64,000 nucleotides of DNA, taken from positions 1 through 64,000 of the forward strand of contig JBDRIE010000033.1 in the NCBI GenBank assembly GCA_043816165.1, written 5' to 3'. Positions within the stretch are counted from its first letter, which is position 1. The number at the start of each line of letters is the position of its first letter. Shown in pieces: positions 25,184 through 34,363 of the stretch. Source of the DNA: JAACEU01 sp043816165 (GTDB lineage: Bacteria; Patescibacteriota; Gracilibacteria; UBA1369; LOWO2-01-FULL-3). Below the pieces are notes generated by a model. That model was not told the DNA's origin. It saw only the letters and a program-made list of their open reading frames with translations, and searched no databases. Made by a program: the position numbers and the translations under genes.

Positions 25184-28147
25184 ATGGCACACAGAATCGA
25201 AATTTACACTTCAAAAAGTGACACCAGATCGGAAGTGATGAAGCAAAAATTGGTATCATTGGGCTTTTCCATAGAAAAAACCACTGTTGTTGACGTTTAC
25301 ACCATCAACAAAAACTTCGACACAGAAACTCTCGAAAACATCGCCCAAATTCTTTCAAATCCAATAACCCAAACATTTCTAATAGACGAACCAAACAAAG
25401 AAATCGACTTCGACTTTGCCTTAGAAATAGGATTTCTCCCGGGAGTAACTGACAACGAAGGTCACACAGCCAAAGAAACCATCGAAGACCTCCTGAAAAC
25501 CAAATTAACAGACGAAGAAAGTATCCACACAACCAGACTAATCTTCATAAAAGGAAATGTAACCGAAGATACTGTCCAAAAAGCCAGCGAAGCATTAGCA
25601 AACAAACTCATTCAACGAATTCACATAAAATCCCACGAGCAATTTTCCAATGACAACGGAATGGACATAATAGTCCCAACAGTTCATCTCAAACCCCACC
25701 CAAAAGCGGATAAAGTCAGCCTCGACATTCCGGAAGAAGAACTCCTAAAACTAGGAAAAGAAGGAATTCTAAACGAAGACGGAACAAGACGTGGCCCACT
25801 CGCACTCGACAAAGAATATCTCGACACAATCAAAGCATATTTCGCCCGTGAAGGACGACAACCAACTGACATTGAGCTCGAATCCCTCGCCCAAACCTGG
25901 TCCGAACACTGCAAACACACAATCTTCGCGGCAAAAATCGATGACAACGAAGAAGGCCTCTACAAAGGCTTTATCAAAAGAGCCACAAAAGAGATCAGAA
26001 ACAAAAAAGGAGACAAAGACTTCTGTGTTTCAGTATTCAAAGACAACTCGGGAGGAATAATTTTCGACGAAAACTGGGTCATCACAGATAAAGCCGAAAC
26101 ACACAACTCCCCTTCCGCCCTCGACCCATTCGGTGGAGCAATCACAGGAATCGTGGGAGTAAATAGAGACACAATCGGCTTTGGACTAGGCGCAAAACCG
26201 GTAATAAACAAATACGGATTCTGTGTTGGATATCCGGACGACGATGAACCGCTATATAGAGACAAAAACCGCACCGAAAAAGCTTTATCCCCAAAAAGAA
26301 TATTCGAAGGAGTAGTGGCCGGAGTAAACAGCGGAGGAAACCAATCGGGAATCCCAACACCACAAGGATTTGTATATTTCGACGACGGATACAAAGGAAA
26401 ACCACTCATTTTCGTTGGAACAGTCGGATTAATTCCACGTGAAGTAAACGGTCGCCCAAGTTGGGAAAAACAAGCTCGTCCGGGAGACAAAATAGTAATA
26501 ATCGGAGGAAAAGTAGGACAAGACGGAATCCACGGAGCAACATTTTCATCAGAAGCACTCTCGGCCGGCTCACCGGCAACCGCAGTACAGATTGGAGACC
26601 CAATTACTCAGAAAAAAGCATCAGACGCTATAGTAAAAGAAGCCCGAGACTTAGGCTTATACAATTCAATCACAGATTGCGGAGCAGGAGGCATCTCATG
26701 TTCAGTTGCAGAAATGGCAAAGGAATGCGGAGGATGCACAGTCGAACTCGAAAAAGTTCCATTAAAATATCCAAACCTTGAACCATGGAAAATCTGGATC
26801 AGCGAATCCCAGGAAAGAATGACATTCTCAATTCCACCTGAAAAACTAGACAAATTTATGGAGCTAATGGATTCGCGCGGAGTCGAAGCAAAAGTAATTG
26901 GAGAATTCAACGACTCAGACAGATGTGTCGTAAATTTCAACGGAGAAAATATTATGGATCTCGAAATGCACTTCTTACATGACGGACTTCCACGAAAAGA
27001 AATCACAACCTCTTACACAAAGCAAAAATTCTCGGAACCATCCGCAGAAAAACCTGAAAACCTCACACAAACACTCCTCGAAATGATGGCTCTCCCAAAC
27101 ATGTGTAGCTACGAATTCATTTCATACCAATATGACCACATCGTTCAAGCCGGAGCAGTCATCGGACCATTACAAGGCAAAGGAAAAGTAAACGGACCAT
27201 CATCAGTAACAAAACCGTTCCCGGAAACAGAAAAAGCAATCGTTTGTTCACAAGGGATCACTGCAAAATACTCAATTTTGGACACATATCACATGGCCGC
27301 TTGCGCAATTGACACAGCAATCAGAAACGTAATCGCAACAGGCGGAGATCTGCAGCACACAGCCCTAATGGACAACTTCTGCTGGTGCAGTTCTGACGAA
27401 CCGGAACGTCTTGGACAGCTAAAAGCAGCAGCACAGGCATGTTATGACTACGCAACAAAATACGAAACCCCATACATCTCCGGAAAAGACTCGATGTTCA
27501 ATGATTTCAAAGGGTTCGATGCACAAGGAAATCCAACCAAAATTTCCGTACCTCCTACCCTACTCATTTCATCAACATCAGTAATAAAAGATGCAACAAA
27601 ATCAATTTCCATAGATCCAAAATTTGCCGGCGATCTCATATACATTATCGGTGAAACGAAAAATGAACTCGGAGCCAGCGAATACTTCGAATATTTAGAA
27701 AAAGGCAAATATGGGAACACAGTTCCTCAAGTAAACGCAGAAAAAGCCATGGAAATGTATAAAAAATTCCAAGAAGCAGCAGATCGCAGACTCATCGCTT
27801 CAGCCCTCTCTCCTTCAGCAGGAGGAATCGGTGCAACCCTGACCAGAAAGGCAATAGCAGGACAACTCGGAATGGAAATCGACCTCGCATTAGTACCAAA
27901 ATCCGAAGATATCGACCGCGAAGACTACTTACTCTTCTCAGAATCACAAACAAGATTCATTGTCACAATAAATCCGGACCGAAAAGAAGAATTCGAAGCA
28001 CTTTTTGCTCAAATCCCACACGCACAAATCGGAAAAATCACTGAAAACAACAAATTCACACTCAAAGGATTCGACGGATCAAACATTATTGACACTGACA
28101 TCGAAACCTTAACCAAAAATTACAAGAAAACTTTTAAAAATTACTAA
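25184..28147 (+). CDS. purL: phosphoribosylformylglycinamidine synthase, large subunit
   Basis: Catalyses ATP-dependent conversion of FGAR to FGAM, step four of purine synthesis, with ammonia from PurQ. At 987 residues it is longer than the separate PurL of Bacillus because a PurS-like segment is fused in front (about 1-170, starting with RIEIYTSKSDTRSEVMKQKLVSLG in family style). It lacks the fused glutaminase of the E. coli enzyme. Landmarks are LESLAQTWSEHCKH, DKAETHNSPSALDPFGGAITGIVGVNRD and DCGAGGISCSVAEMAKECGG. The gene overlaps purQ by one base. No other purine genes are in the window. Confidence 0.93.
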   Translation: MAHRIEIYTSKSDTRSEVMKQKLVSLGFSIEKTTVVDVYTINKNFDTETLENIAQILSNPITQTFLIDEPNKEIDFDFALEIGFLPGVTDNEGHTAKETIEDLLKTKLTDEESIHTTRLIFIKGNVTEDTVQKASEALANKLIQRIHIKSHEQFSNDNGMDIIVPTVHLKPHPKADKVSLDIPEEELLKLGKEGILNEDGTRRGPLALDKEYLDTIKAYFAREGRQPTDIELESLAQTWSEHCKHTIFAAKIDDNEEGLYKGFIKRATKEIRNKKGDKDFCVSVFKDNSGGIIFDENWVITDKAETHNSPSALDPFGGAITGIVGVNRDTIGFGLGAKPVINKYGFCVGYPDDDEPLYRDKNRTEKALSPKRIFEGVVAGVNSGGNQSGIPTPQGFVYFDDGYKGKPLIFVGTVGLIPREVNGRPSWEKQARPGDKIVIIGGKVGQDGIHGATFSSEALSAGSPATAVQIGDPITQKKASDAIVKEARDLGLYNSITDCGAGGISCSVAEMAKECGGCTVELEKVPLKYPNLEPWKIWISESQERMTFSIPPEKLDKFMELMDSRGVEAKVIGEFNDSDRCVVNFNGENIMDLEMHFLHDGLPRKEITTSYTKQKFSEPSAEKPENLTQTLLEMMALPNMCSYEFISYQYDHIVQAGAVIGPLQGKGKVNGPSSVTKPFPETEKAIVCSQGITAKYSILDTYHMAACAIDTAIRNVIATGGDLQHTALMDNFCWCSSDEPERLGQLKAAAQACYDYATKYETPYISGKDSMFNDFKGFDAQGNPTKISVPPTLLISSTSVIKDATKSISIDPKFAGDLIYIIGETKNELGASEYFEYLEKGKYGNTVPQVNAEKAMEMYKKFQEAADRRLIASALSPSAGGIGATLTRKAIAGQLGMEIDLALVPKSEDIDREDYLLFSESQTRFIVTINPDRKEEFEALFAQIPHAQIGKITENNKFTLKGFDGSNIIDTDIETLTKNYKKTFKNY

Positions 28148-28950
28148 TGAAACCAAAAGCCCTAGTACTAACAGGATACGGAATAAACAGCGAAGAAGAA
28201 ACCGCACTATGTTTCGACCAAACCGGCGGAGAAGCTGAAATAATTCACATAAACGACCTCATCGAAAATCCAAACAAGCTCAAAGACTACCAAATTCTCG
28301 CAGTACCGGGCGGATTCTCATACGGCGACGAAACCGGATCCGGAAACGCTTACGCAAACAAAATAAAAAACAACCTCACGGAACAGATCATAAATTTTGC
28401 AAAACAAGACAAACTTATAATCGGGATATGCAATGGATTTCAAATAATAGTAAACACAGGCCTTGTCCCGGCAGTTGATGAAAAATATGGAGAAAGACAG
28501 GCAGCGCTTATGCACAACAAAACCGCAAGGTACGAATGCCGCTGGATCTGGCTCAAAAACACATCCGAAAAATGCGTATGGACACGCGGAATCGATCTCC
28601 TCCACGTTCCGGTCGCACACGGAGAAGGAAATTTCTACGCAGAACCGGAAATCATAGAAAAAATGGAAGCAAACGACCAAATCGCATTCAAATACGTAAA
28701 CGAAGACGGCTCACCGGCAAACCAGCAATTCCCAATAAATCCAAACGGATCACTACAAGACATCGCAGGAATCACAGACCCCTCAGGTCGCATCTTCGGA
28801 ATGATGCCACACCCGGAAAGATTCCTCGCCTTCACCAACGAAGAAGGATGGCAGCTCAAAAAAGAGCAACTCATCCGTGAAGGGTCGCCGCTCCCAACTC
28901 AGGGAGAAGGTTTAAAAATCTTCAAAAACGCTGTAGAATACTTTAAGTAA
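28147..28950 (+). CDS. purQ: FGAM synthase glutaminase subunit PurQ
   Basis: A class I glutamine amidotransferase that feeds ammonia to PurL. The nucleophile cysteine lies in IIGICNGFQIIV, the oxyanion glycine in VPGGFSYGD near residue 60, and the catalytic His in GMMPHPERF near 222. The 267 residues are longer than short Bacillus PurQ proteins. Near the C-terminus an atypical stretch, REGSPLPTQGEG, is encoded by a GC-rich inverted repeat (CTCCC and GGGAG, 28891-28906), and looks like an in-frame palindrome insert. The active site is intact. Confidence 0.92.
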   Translation: MKPKALVLTGYGINSEEETALCFDQTGGEAEIIHINDLIENPNKLKDYQILAVPGGFSYGDETGSGNAYANKIKNNLTEQIINFAKQDKLIIGICNGFQIIVNTGLVPAVDEKYGERQAALMHNKTARYECRWIWLKNTSEKCVWTRGIDLLHVPVAHGEGNFYAEPEIIEKMEANDQIAFKYVNEDGSPANQQFPINPNGSLQDIAGITDPSGRIFGMMPHPERFLAFTNEEGWQLKKEQLIREGSPLPTQGEGLKIFKNAVEYFK

Positions 28951-28960
28951 ATCGCACAAA

Positions 28961-29263
28961 ATGGAAGTTCGCATCGTAAAACAAGACGGCGGAGCAGGAT
29001 TCCTCTCAAAAGTAACAGGAATACTATTCGGAATATTCCTCACAAGTATAATCTTCGCATTCTCAATCCGAATCCTCGAAGAAACCGGAATCTATATAGG
29101 CTTGGCGTTCACAATCCTAATTGTCATCCTAGGCTTCCTCAAAACCAAACCAAAATCCACCCTCCGAATGATCACCTGGGGAATAGCAACAACAGTCGTA
29201 GTAGGAGTAATCCTCTATGTAGTCGGAATAGCAATTATTTCAGAAATGTTGAAAGACTTCTAA
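28961..29263 (+). CDS. small three-helix membrane protein, unknown
   Basis: The 100 residues contain three membrane helices (about 15-38, 43-60 and 68-93) separated by short charged loops such as KTKPKSTLR. No signature motif is visible. It follows purQ by 10 bases and so may be read from the same transcript, but nothing ties it to purine synthesis. It converges on ftsK with a 12-base gap and no terminator hairpin. Confidence 0.55.
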   Translation: MEVRIVKQDGGAGFLSKVTGILFGIFLTSIIFAFSIRILEETGIYIGLAFTILIVILGFLKTKPKSTLRMITWGIATTVVVGVILYVVGIAIISEMLKDF

Positions 29264-29275
29264 CACACGAATCCC

Positions 29276-31471
29276 TCAATCCACCAAAATCTTCCTCGGC
29301 TTTGCTCCATCAGACGGCCCGACTATTCCATTGTCTTCCAACAAATCAACCAACCGTGCCGCTCTCGCATACCCCACCTTCAACCTACGCTGAAACAACG
29401 AAGCTGAAGCTTTCCTGGTCTCCTGGACCAACTGAAACGCCGCCTCATACAAACTATCATCATCCACACCCGCCTTCGAATCCGGAATACCATTAAGTTT
29501 CTGCCTAGCAGTATCGGAAGAAGTAATATTCTCATTATAATCAGGCTCGATAGTAAGTTTAATCCTATTAGTTATGCGCTCAATCTCCTCGGTTGAAACA
29601 AAAATTCCCTGAACACGAAGCGGCTTGTTCTGACCGGTAGGCAAATAAAGCATATCTCCCCTACCAACCAAATCCTCAGCCCCACCTCCATCCAAAATAG
29701 TACGAGAATCGATTGAACTACTAACCGCAAACGCGATCCTACACGGAATATTCGCTTTAATCAGCCCCGTGATCACATCCACAGAAGGTCTTTGTGTCGC
29801 AATTATCAAATGAATTCCAACCGCACGCGCCATCTGCGCAATTCTACAAATCGCCGCCTCAACCTCCTTACCCGCAGCCATCATCAAATCCGCCAACTCA
29901 TCTACAACCACAATTATCCTCGCCATCCTCGTAATTTTATCCAAATCGTTATATTCCTGAACATTTCTAACCCTCTTATCCTGCAATTCCCCATACCTTC
30001 GTGTCATTTCCGCAACCACCCATCGCAAAGATACAGCCGCTTTCTCCGGATCTGTAATCACAGGCGTAAGCAGATGAGGAATATTGTTATAAGAACTAAG
30101 CTCGACTCTTTTCGGATCAATCATAATTAATCGAAGATCCTGAGGTGAATTTTGATATAGCAAAGAACAAAGAAACGTATTCATGGCAACAGATTTACCA
30201 CTTCCCGTAGCACCTGCAATCAACATATGAGGCATATTTTCCAAATTCGCAATTACCGGTCGCCCGGAAACATCACGCCCAAGCGGCAAAGTAAGTTTTG
30301 ACTTTGAACTCGTAAACTCACTACTCTCCAAAATTTCCCGAAGATAAACAGTAGCACGATATGTATTTGGCACCTCAATTCCAACCAAAGATTTTCCAGG
30401 AATCGGAGCCTCAATACGAATCCTTTCCGCAGCCAAAGCCAACGCCAGGTCATTCTTCAACGTCGTAATTTTCGACAACTTCACCCCCTCGTGAGGCTTC
30501 AGCGTATATTGAACCACAGTCGGTCCAACATTCACCTCCTTCATAGTCACATCGATTCCAAACTGCATCAGTTTCGCCTTTATCTTGTCCGCACACTCCC
30601 TCAAAATATCTTCATCTATCTCAACATGACTATCTCCATCTTTCAATAAATCCAACGAAGGAAATTCCCACTCGAAATCATCATCAATTGTTGTTTGTTC
30701 CGCCGCCTGAGCCAAAGATTTTTCAACATCAGACTCATCATTCTTCTCTGCGCCTCCTGGAACTACTTCCACCGGTGCGTGCTCCCTTATCTTATTTTTA
30801 TGAATTAAAATCTCCGGAACCCCGTCATCCTCCTCATTATCCATAATTCCTCTCGCTGTTCTACCTCTTGAAGCCTTTTCCTTAGCCATCTCAATCTTAA
30901 TTTCCGGAATAATGTATCGAACAATTTCTCCCAATGAAAGTTCGAATAATAGTAATAATGATATCAAAAATATCGCTGTGAAAATAATCGTAGCCGCAAT
31001 TTGTCCAACTCCGGCAACCTCAAGCAACAAAAAGTTCGTCACAAACCCAACATATCCACCATATTCACCCAAAGCGGCATACTTTAGAATACTCTCTACC
31101 GGTACAGACAAATGAAACACACTCAAAATCGAAACTATAAATAAAGTCAGTCCCAATATCTTCGTCGCACCAAAATGAACCTTCCTTGAAATAAACAACA
31201 TCGCCGAAATCAAAATAAAAACTCCGGGAATTACATAAATTCCCCACCCAAAGATCGGCTTAAGCAAGCTCACAAACCCATCCCCTATAATTCCAAACGC
31301 CCCCTGAAGACTTAAAATAGTCAAAATCCCGGCAGCCAAATAAATAACTGCCCAAATCTCTCTAGCAATAGTAGGTTTCACTTTCAAACTAACTTTGTTC
31401 CTTCGAACCGCTCTTCGCGAAGTTCGTCTTGTGGTAGTTCTTCGTCTTGCTGTTCGCCTTCGTGGAGCCAT
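29276..31471 (-). CDS. ftsK: DNA translocase FtsK/SpoIIIE
   Basis: A membrane-tethered DNA pump that clears chromosomes from the septum and aids dimer resolution. The 731 residues start with a strongly basic tail (about 15 Arg in the first 25 residues), then four membrane helices (about 35-180), a linker, and the motor. Walker A is IAGATGSGKSVAMNTF near residue 425, and Walker B IIVVVDELADLMM follows. The C-terminal winged-helix gamma domain (ASASLFQRRLKVGYARAARLVDLLEDNGIVGPSDG) reads KOPS-like signals. All parts are complete. It diverges from gltX. Confidence 0.95.
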   Translation of the reverse strand: MAPRRRTARRRTTTRRTSRRAVRRNKVSLKVKPTIAREIWAVIYLAAGILTILSLQGAFGIIGDGFVSLLKPIFGWGIYVIPGVFILISAMLFISRKVHFGATKILGLTLFIVSILSVFHLSVPVESILKYAALGEYGGYVGFVTNFLLLEVAGVGQIAATIIFTAIFLISLLLLFELSLGEIVRYIIPEIKIEMAKEKASRGRTARGIMDNEEDDGVPEILIHKNKIREHAPVEVVPGGAEKNDESDVEKSLAQAAEQTTIDDDFEWEFPSLDLLKDGDSHVEIDEDILRECADKIKAKLMQFGIDVTMKEVNVGPTVVQYTLKPHEGVKLSKITTLKNDLALALAAERIRIEAPIPGKSLVGIEVPNTYRATVYLREILESSEFTSSKSKLTLPLGRDVSGRPVIANLENMPHMLIAGATGSGKSVAMNTFLCSLLYQNSPQDLRLIMIDPKRVELSSYNNIPHLLTPVITDPEKAAVSLRWVVAEMTRRYGELQDKRVRNVQEYNDLDKITRMARIIVVVDELADLMMAAGKEVEAAICRIAQMARAVGIHLIIATQRPSVDVITGLIKANIPCRIAFAVSSSIDSRTILDGGGAEDLVGRGDMLYLPTGQNKPLRVQGIFVSTEEIERITNRIKLTIEPDYNENITSSDTARQKLNGIPDSKAGVDDDSLYEAAFQLVQETRKASASLFQRRLKVGYARAARLVDLLEDNGIVGPSDGAKPRKILVD

Positions 31472-31496
31472 AATATAAGAATTTACATGTGAAATG

Positions 31497-31502
31497 ATTA
31501 TA
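31497..31502 (-). promoter_or_regulatory. -10 element of ftsK
   Basis: A perfect TATAAT on the minus strand lies 26 bases before the ftsK ATG. A -35 box at usual spacing is poor, so confidence is limited. Confidence 0.4.
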
Positions 31503-31559
31503 CAAAAATACTCTTTTTTTAGCTAGGGATAATGTATAGAATAGAATAAAATACTCACC

Positions 31560-33017
31560 ATGATCAAAACACGTTTTGCACCATCACCAACAGGATATTT
31601 GCACGTAGGAGGACTGCGAACTGCGCTCTACTGCTATCTTTTTGCACGAAAAAATAAAGGAAAATACCTATTAAGAATAGAAGACACCGACCAAGAACGT
31701 TATGTGGAAGATGCGGAAGAAAGCCTAATCAAAACCCTGGAATGGGTTGGGCTTCATCACGATGAAGGCCCTTTCAGACAATCGGAAAGAACCGAAATTT
31801 ACAAAGAACATGCACAAAAACTAATCGATTCCGGGCACGCTTACAGATGTTTTTGCTCAAAAGAACGACTCGACGAGATGAGAGAAAAGCAAATGCAACG
31901 CAAACAAGCAACAATGTACGACAGAAAATGCGCTGACCTACCGGAATCTGAAGTAAAAGCCAAAATGGAAGCGGGTGAATCTTTCGTAATTCGCCAAAAA
32001 ATGCCATACACCACTATAAAATTCAAAGATTTAGTACGAGGAAACGTTCAATTCGACGGAAAAACCGTAGACGATAGCGTTTTGATGAAATCCGATGGAT
32101 TTCCAACATATCACCTGGCAAATGTTGTCGACGACCACTTAATGGAAATCACACATGTAATAAGAGGCGAAGAATGGCTTCCCTCCACACCAAAACACAT
32201 CGCACTCTACAACGCATTTGGTTGGGAAATCCCGGAATTTGCCCACCTCCCCTTACTCCTAAACCAGGACAAAACGAAATTATCAAAACGACAAGGAGAT
32301 GTTGCGGTCGAAGACTATATAAAAAAAGGCTACAGCAAAGAAGCCATCACCAACTTCGTAGCATTTCTCGGTTGGAACCCGGGAGGTGGTGAAGAAAAAG
32401 AAATTTATACGTTAAAAGAGCTCGAAGAAGTATTTTCACTAGAAAAAGTCCACAAAGCAGGTGCAGTTTTCAATATTGAAAAACTGGATTGGTTCAATTG
32501 GAGATGGGAAAAAGAAAATTTTGCAAAAGAAACTGCAAATATGACCCCGGAACAGAAAGCGGAAAAATTACTGAAAAAATGTGAACAATATTTATCTCCA
32601 GATCAGAAAAAAGATAAAGAAAAATTACTAAAAGCGGTCCTCATAGTCGAAGAAAAAATTCTAAAAGACCCGAAAGAGACTGCCACCAACATCGATTTCT
32701 ATTTCAATCTACCGGAATATAACAAAGAATTATTGACTCATGAAAAAATGATGGTAGACTTTAATCAGGCACTTTTAGCTCTTGAAAAAGCACAAGAAGA
32801 CTTACAAAAACTCGACAATTGGACGAAAGAGTCATTGAAACAAACATTACTCGAAACCGTTCAAGCACTCGGGGCAAAGAACGGACAAGTTTTCTGGCCA
32901 CTACGATCGGCACTCACAGGAGTTCAATTCTCACCAGGAGTGTTCGAATCCGCCTGGATACTGGGAAAAGAAGAAACGCTCAATCGAATCGAAACCGCAA
33001 TTAACAAACTAAAATGA
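31560..33017 (+). CDS. gltX: glutamyl-tRNA synthetase
   Basis: Charges tRNA-Glu, and in bacteria without GlnRS often also tRNA-Gln. The 485 residues begin with RFAPSPTGYLHVGGLRTALY (HIGH equivalent HVGG), then LLRIEDTDQERYVEDAEESL. The KMSKS loop appears as DKTKLSKRQGDVAV near residue 240. The C-terminal helical anticodon-binding domain is of the bacterial type, ending GPLRSAL-like (FWPLRSALTGVQFSPGVFE). It heads a run of small genes overlapping by four bases each. Its cognate tRNA-Glu is also in this window. Confidence 0.95.
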   Translation: MIKTRFAPSPTGYLHVGGLRTALYCYLFARKNKGKYLLRIEDTDQERYVEDAEESLIKTLEWVGLHHDEGPFRQSERTEIYKEHAQKLIDSGHAYRCFCSKERLDEMREKQMQRKQATMYDRKCADLPESEVKAKMEAGESFVIRQKMPYTTIKFKDLVRGNVQFDGKTVDDSVLMKSDGFPTYHLANVVDDHLMEITHVIRGEEWLPSTPKHIALYNAFGWEIPEFAHLPLLLNQDKTKLSKRQGDVAVEDYIKKGYSKEAITNFVAFLGWNPGGGEEKEIYTLKELEEVFSLEKVHKAGAVFNIEKLDWFNWRWEKENFAKETANMTPEQKAEKLLKKCEQYLSPDQKKDKEKLLKAVLIVEEKILKDPKETATNIDFYFNLPEYNKELLTHEKMMVDFNQALLALEKAQEDLQKLDNWTKESLKQTLLETVQALGAKNGQVFWPLRSALTGVQFSPGVFESAWILGKEETLNRIETAINKLK

Positions 33018-33346
33018 ATTATCCGGAAATCAAAAATGTGATAAGACACCTCAAACGTACATGCAAATGCCTTAACTGCGAAGGTAAATTCAATTACGAT
33101 GATATAAACGTTATCGCTACCACAAACATTGAGGGCCTTTTTGAAACAAGATGTAAAAATTGCGAAAGCTCAACAATAGTAACAGTGATGCTGGAGCCAA
33201 ACGTCGAAATTAAAAAAGAGAAACTTAGAGAAACCACCCCATATAGAATTCATGGAAAAATTTCTGAGAACGAAGTCCTGGATATGAAAAACTTCCTAAA
33301 CAAATTTGACGGGGATTTTAAAAAAATCTTTACCAAATCAAAATGA
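33014..33346 (+). CDS. zinc-ribbon protein of unknown function
   Basis: The 110 residues contain two CxxC pairs (CLNC near residue 19 and CKNC near 48) with CKCL before the first, fitting a single zinc ribbon. A hydrophilic C-terminal half contains DMKNFLNKFDGDFKKIF. There is no membrane helix. It overlaps both gltX upstream and the next gene by four bases. I know of no function for this arrangement; similar small ribbon proteins recur in candidate-phyla genomes. Confidence 0.6.
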   Translation: MNYPEIKNVIRHLKRTCKCLNCEGKFNYDDINVIATTNIEGLFETRCKNCESSTIVTVMLEPNVEIKKEKLRETTPYRIHGKISENEVLDMKNFLNKFDGDFKKIFTKSK

Positions 33347-33597
33347 AAAAACTAATCACATTCCTACTCTTTGGAGCTTTCATCCTAAGCTCTTCCGCTT
33401 GCGCGCTTACAGACAAAACACAAGAACTGGGAGAAAACATCGTAGATTCGTATGAAAATGTTGCAGAAGAAGTTGGAGAAGTTTACGAAGACCTTAAGGA
33501 TAAAAAAGAAAGCGCAGAAGAAACTGTCGACGACCTTAAAAACGCCACGGAAAAATTAGGAGAAGCGGCTGATGCAATCAAAGAGATAACAGATTAA
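33343..33597 (+). CDS. small secreted or lipid-anchored amphipathic-helix protein
   Basis: The 84 residues start with a signal peptide (MKKLITFLLFGAFILSSSAC). The cysteine after SSSA could be a lipidation site, although the usual Leu at -3 is replaced by Ser. The mature part is one long charged helix with heptad-like repeats (YENVAEEVGEVYEDLKDKKE...LKNATEKLGEAADAI), a pattern seen in small YtxH-like or apolipoprotein-like stress proteins. Function is not known. Confidence 0.55.
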   Translation: MKKLITFLLFGAFILSSSACALTDKTQELGENIVDSYENVAEEVGEVYEDLKDKKESAEETVDDLKNATEKLGEAADAIKEITD

Positions 33598-33604
33598 TTT
33601 CCCG

Positions 33605-34273
33605 ATGCTAAAGTGCCAACTTCACACCCACTCCGGAGAAGACCCAAAAGACAAGATCTCTTATTCAGAAAGAGATTTGATTTTTCAGGCGGCCAAATTA
33701 AACTACGACGTTTTGGCAATCACTTGCCACGACAAAGTTGTTTTTAACAAAAACCTCAGAAAATTTGCTGAAAAAAAAGGGATTTTATTAATACCGGGAA
33801 TAGAGTTATCCATCAAAAAAACTCACAACCTAATTCTAAACCCAACAAGCGAAATTCTCGAAGTTGAAACCTTCAAGGACCTTCGCAATTACAAAAAGCG
33901 TCATCCGGAATGCCTCATCATCGCACCACACCCATTCTTCCCCACAAGTAAATCTCTGAAAAAAAATCTAATCGACAATATAGATCTCTACGACGCAATC
34001 GAATATTCATTCTGCTACACAAAAACAAAAAACTACAACACACCGGCAGTCGCACTCGCAAAAAGATGGAAAAAACCAATCATCGCTACCTCCGACTGCC
34101 ACATCCTCAAATACTTAGACTCCGGATATACTGAGCTTGAAGCCGAAAAATCCATCCCATCAATCTTCAAAGCAATCAAACAAAACCTAATCAAAAATCA
34201 CACTCAACCAATCTCCTACTTCACTATCTTTAAGATCCTCGCTAAACTCTGCTGGGGCAAATTTTCTAAATAA
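33605..34273 (+). CDS. PHP-domain phosphoesterase
   Basis: A TIM-barrel metal-dependent phosphoesterase. The 222 residues carry the four PHP metal motifs in order: LHTHSGED (6-13), an ITCHDK segment near 40, GIELS near 67, and HP near the middle (IAPHPFFP), ending in TSDCH near 165. This resembles the TrpH/RnaAM branch, which acts on nucleoside 3',5'-bisphosphates or 5' RNA ends, but substrate choice cannot be read from sequence. It follows the preceding small gene by 7 bases. Confidence 0.78.
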   Translation: MLKCQLHTHSGEDPKDKISYSERDLIFQAAKLNYDVLAITCHDKVVFNKNLRKFAEKKGILLIPGIELSIKKTHNLILNPTSEILEVETFKDLRNYKKRHPECLIIAPHPFFPTSKSLKKNLIDNIDLYDAIEYSFCYTKTKNYNTPAVALAKRWKKPIIATSDCHILKYLDSGYTELEAEKSIPSIFKAIKQNLIKNHTQPISYFTIFKILAKLCWGKFSK

Positions 34274-34288
34274 TCCAAAACCTAAACG

Positions 34289-34317
34289 TAGACAAAATTT
34301 GATTTTTCCGTTATAAT
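34289..34317 (+). promoter_or_regulatory. promoter of the caspase-like gene
   Basis: TAGACA and TATAAT are 17 bases apart, 47 bases before the ATG. The -10 is perfect and the -35 differs from consensus by one base. The gene therefore has its own transcription unit. Confidence 0.65.
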
Positions 34318-34363
34318 ATACAAATGGAACTATGCGAAAAATGATCAAAAAACCAAAACAAAA

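Noticed and set aside
24442..25221. Long plus-strand frame overlapping secA and the start of purL (259 codons)
   Set aside because: Arg/Asn/His-rich out-of-frame reading of secA, with no domain and no promoter of its own.
25960..26490. 176-codon frame opposite purL
   Set aside because: Antisense to a well-supported enzyme gene, without motifs or promoter.
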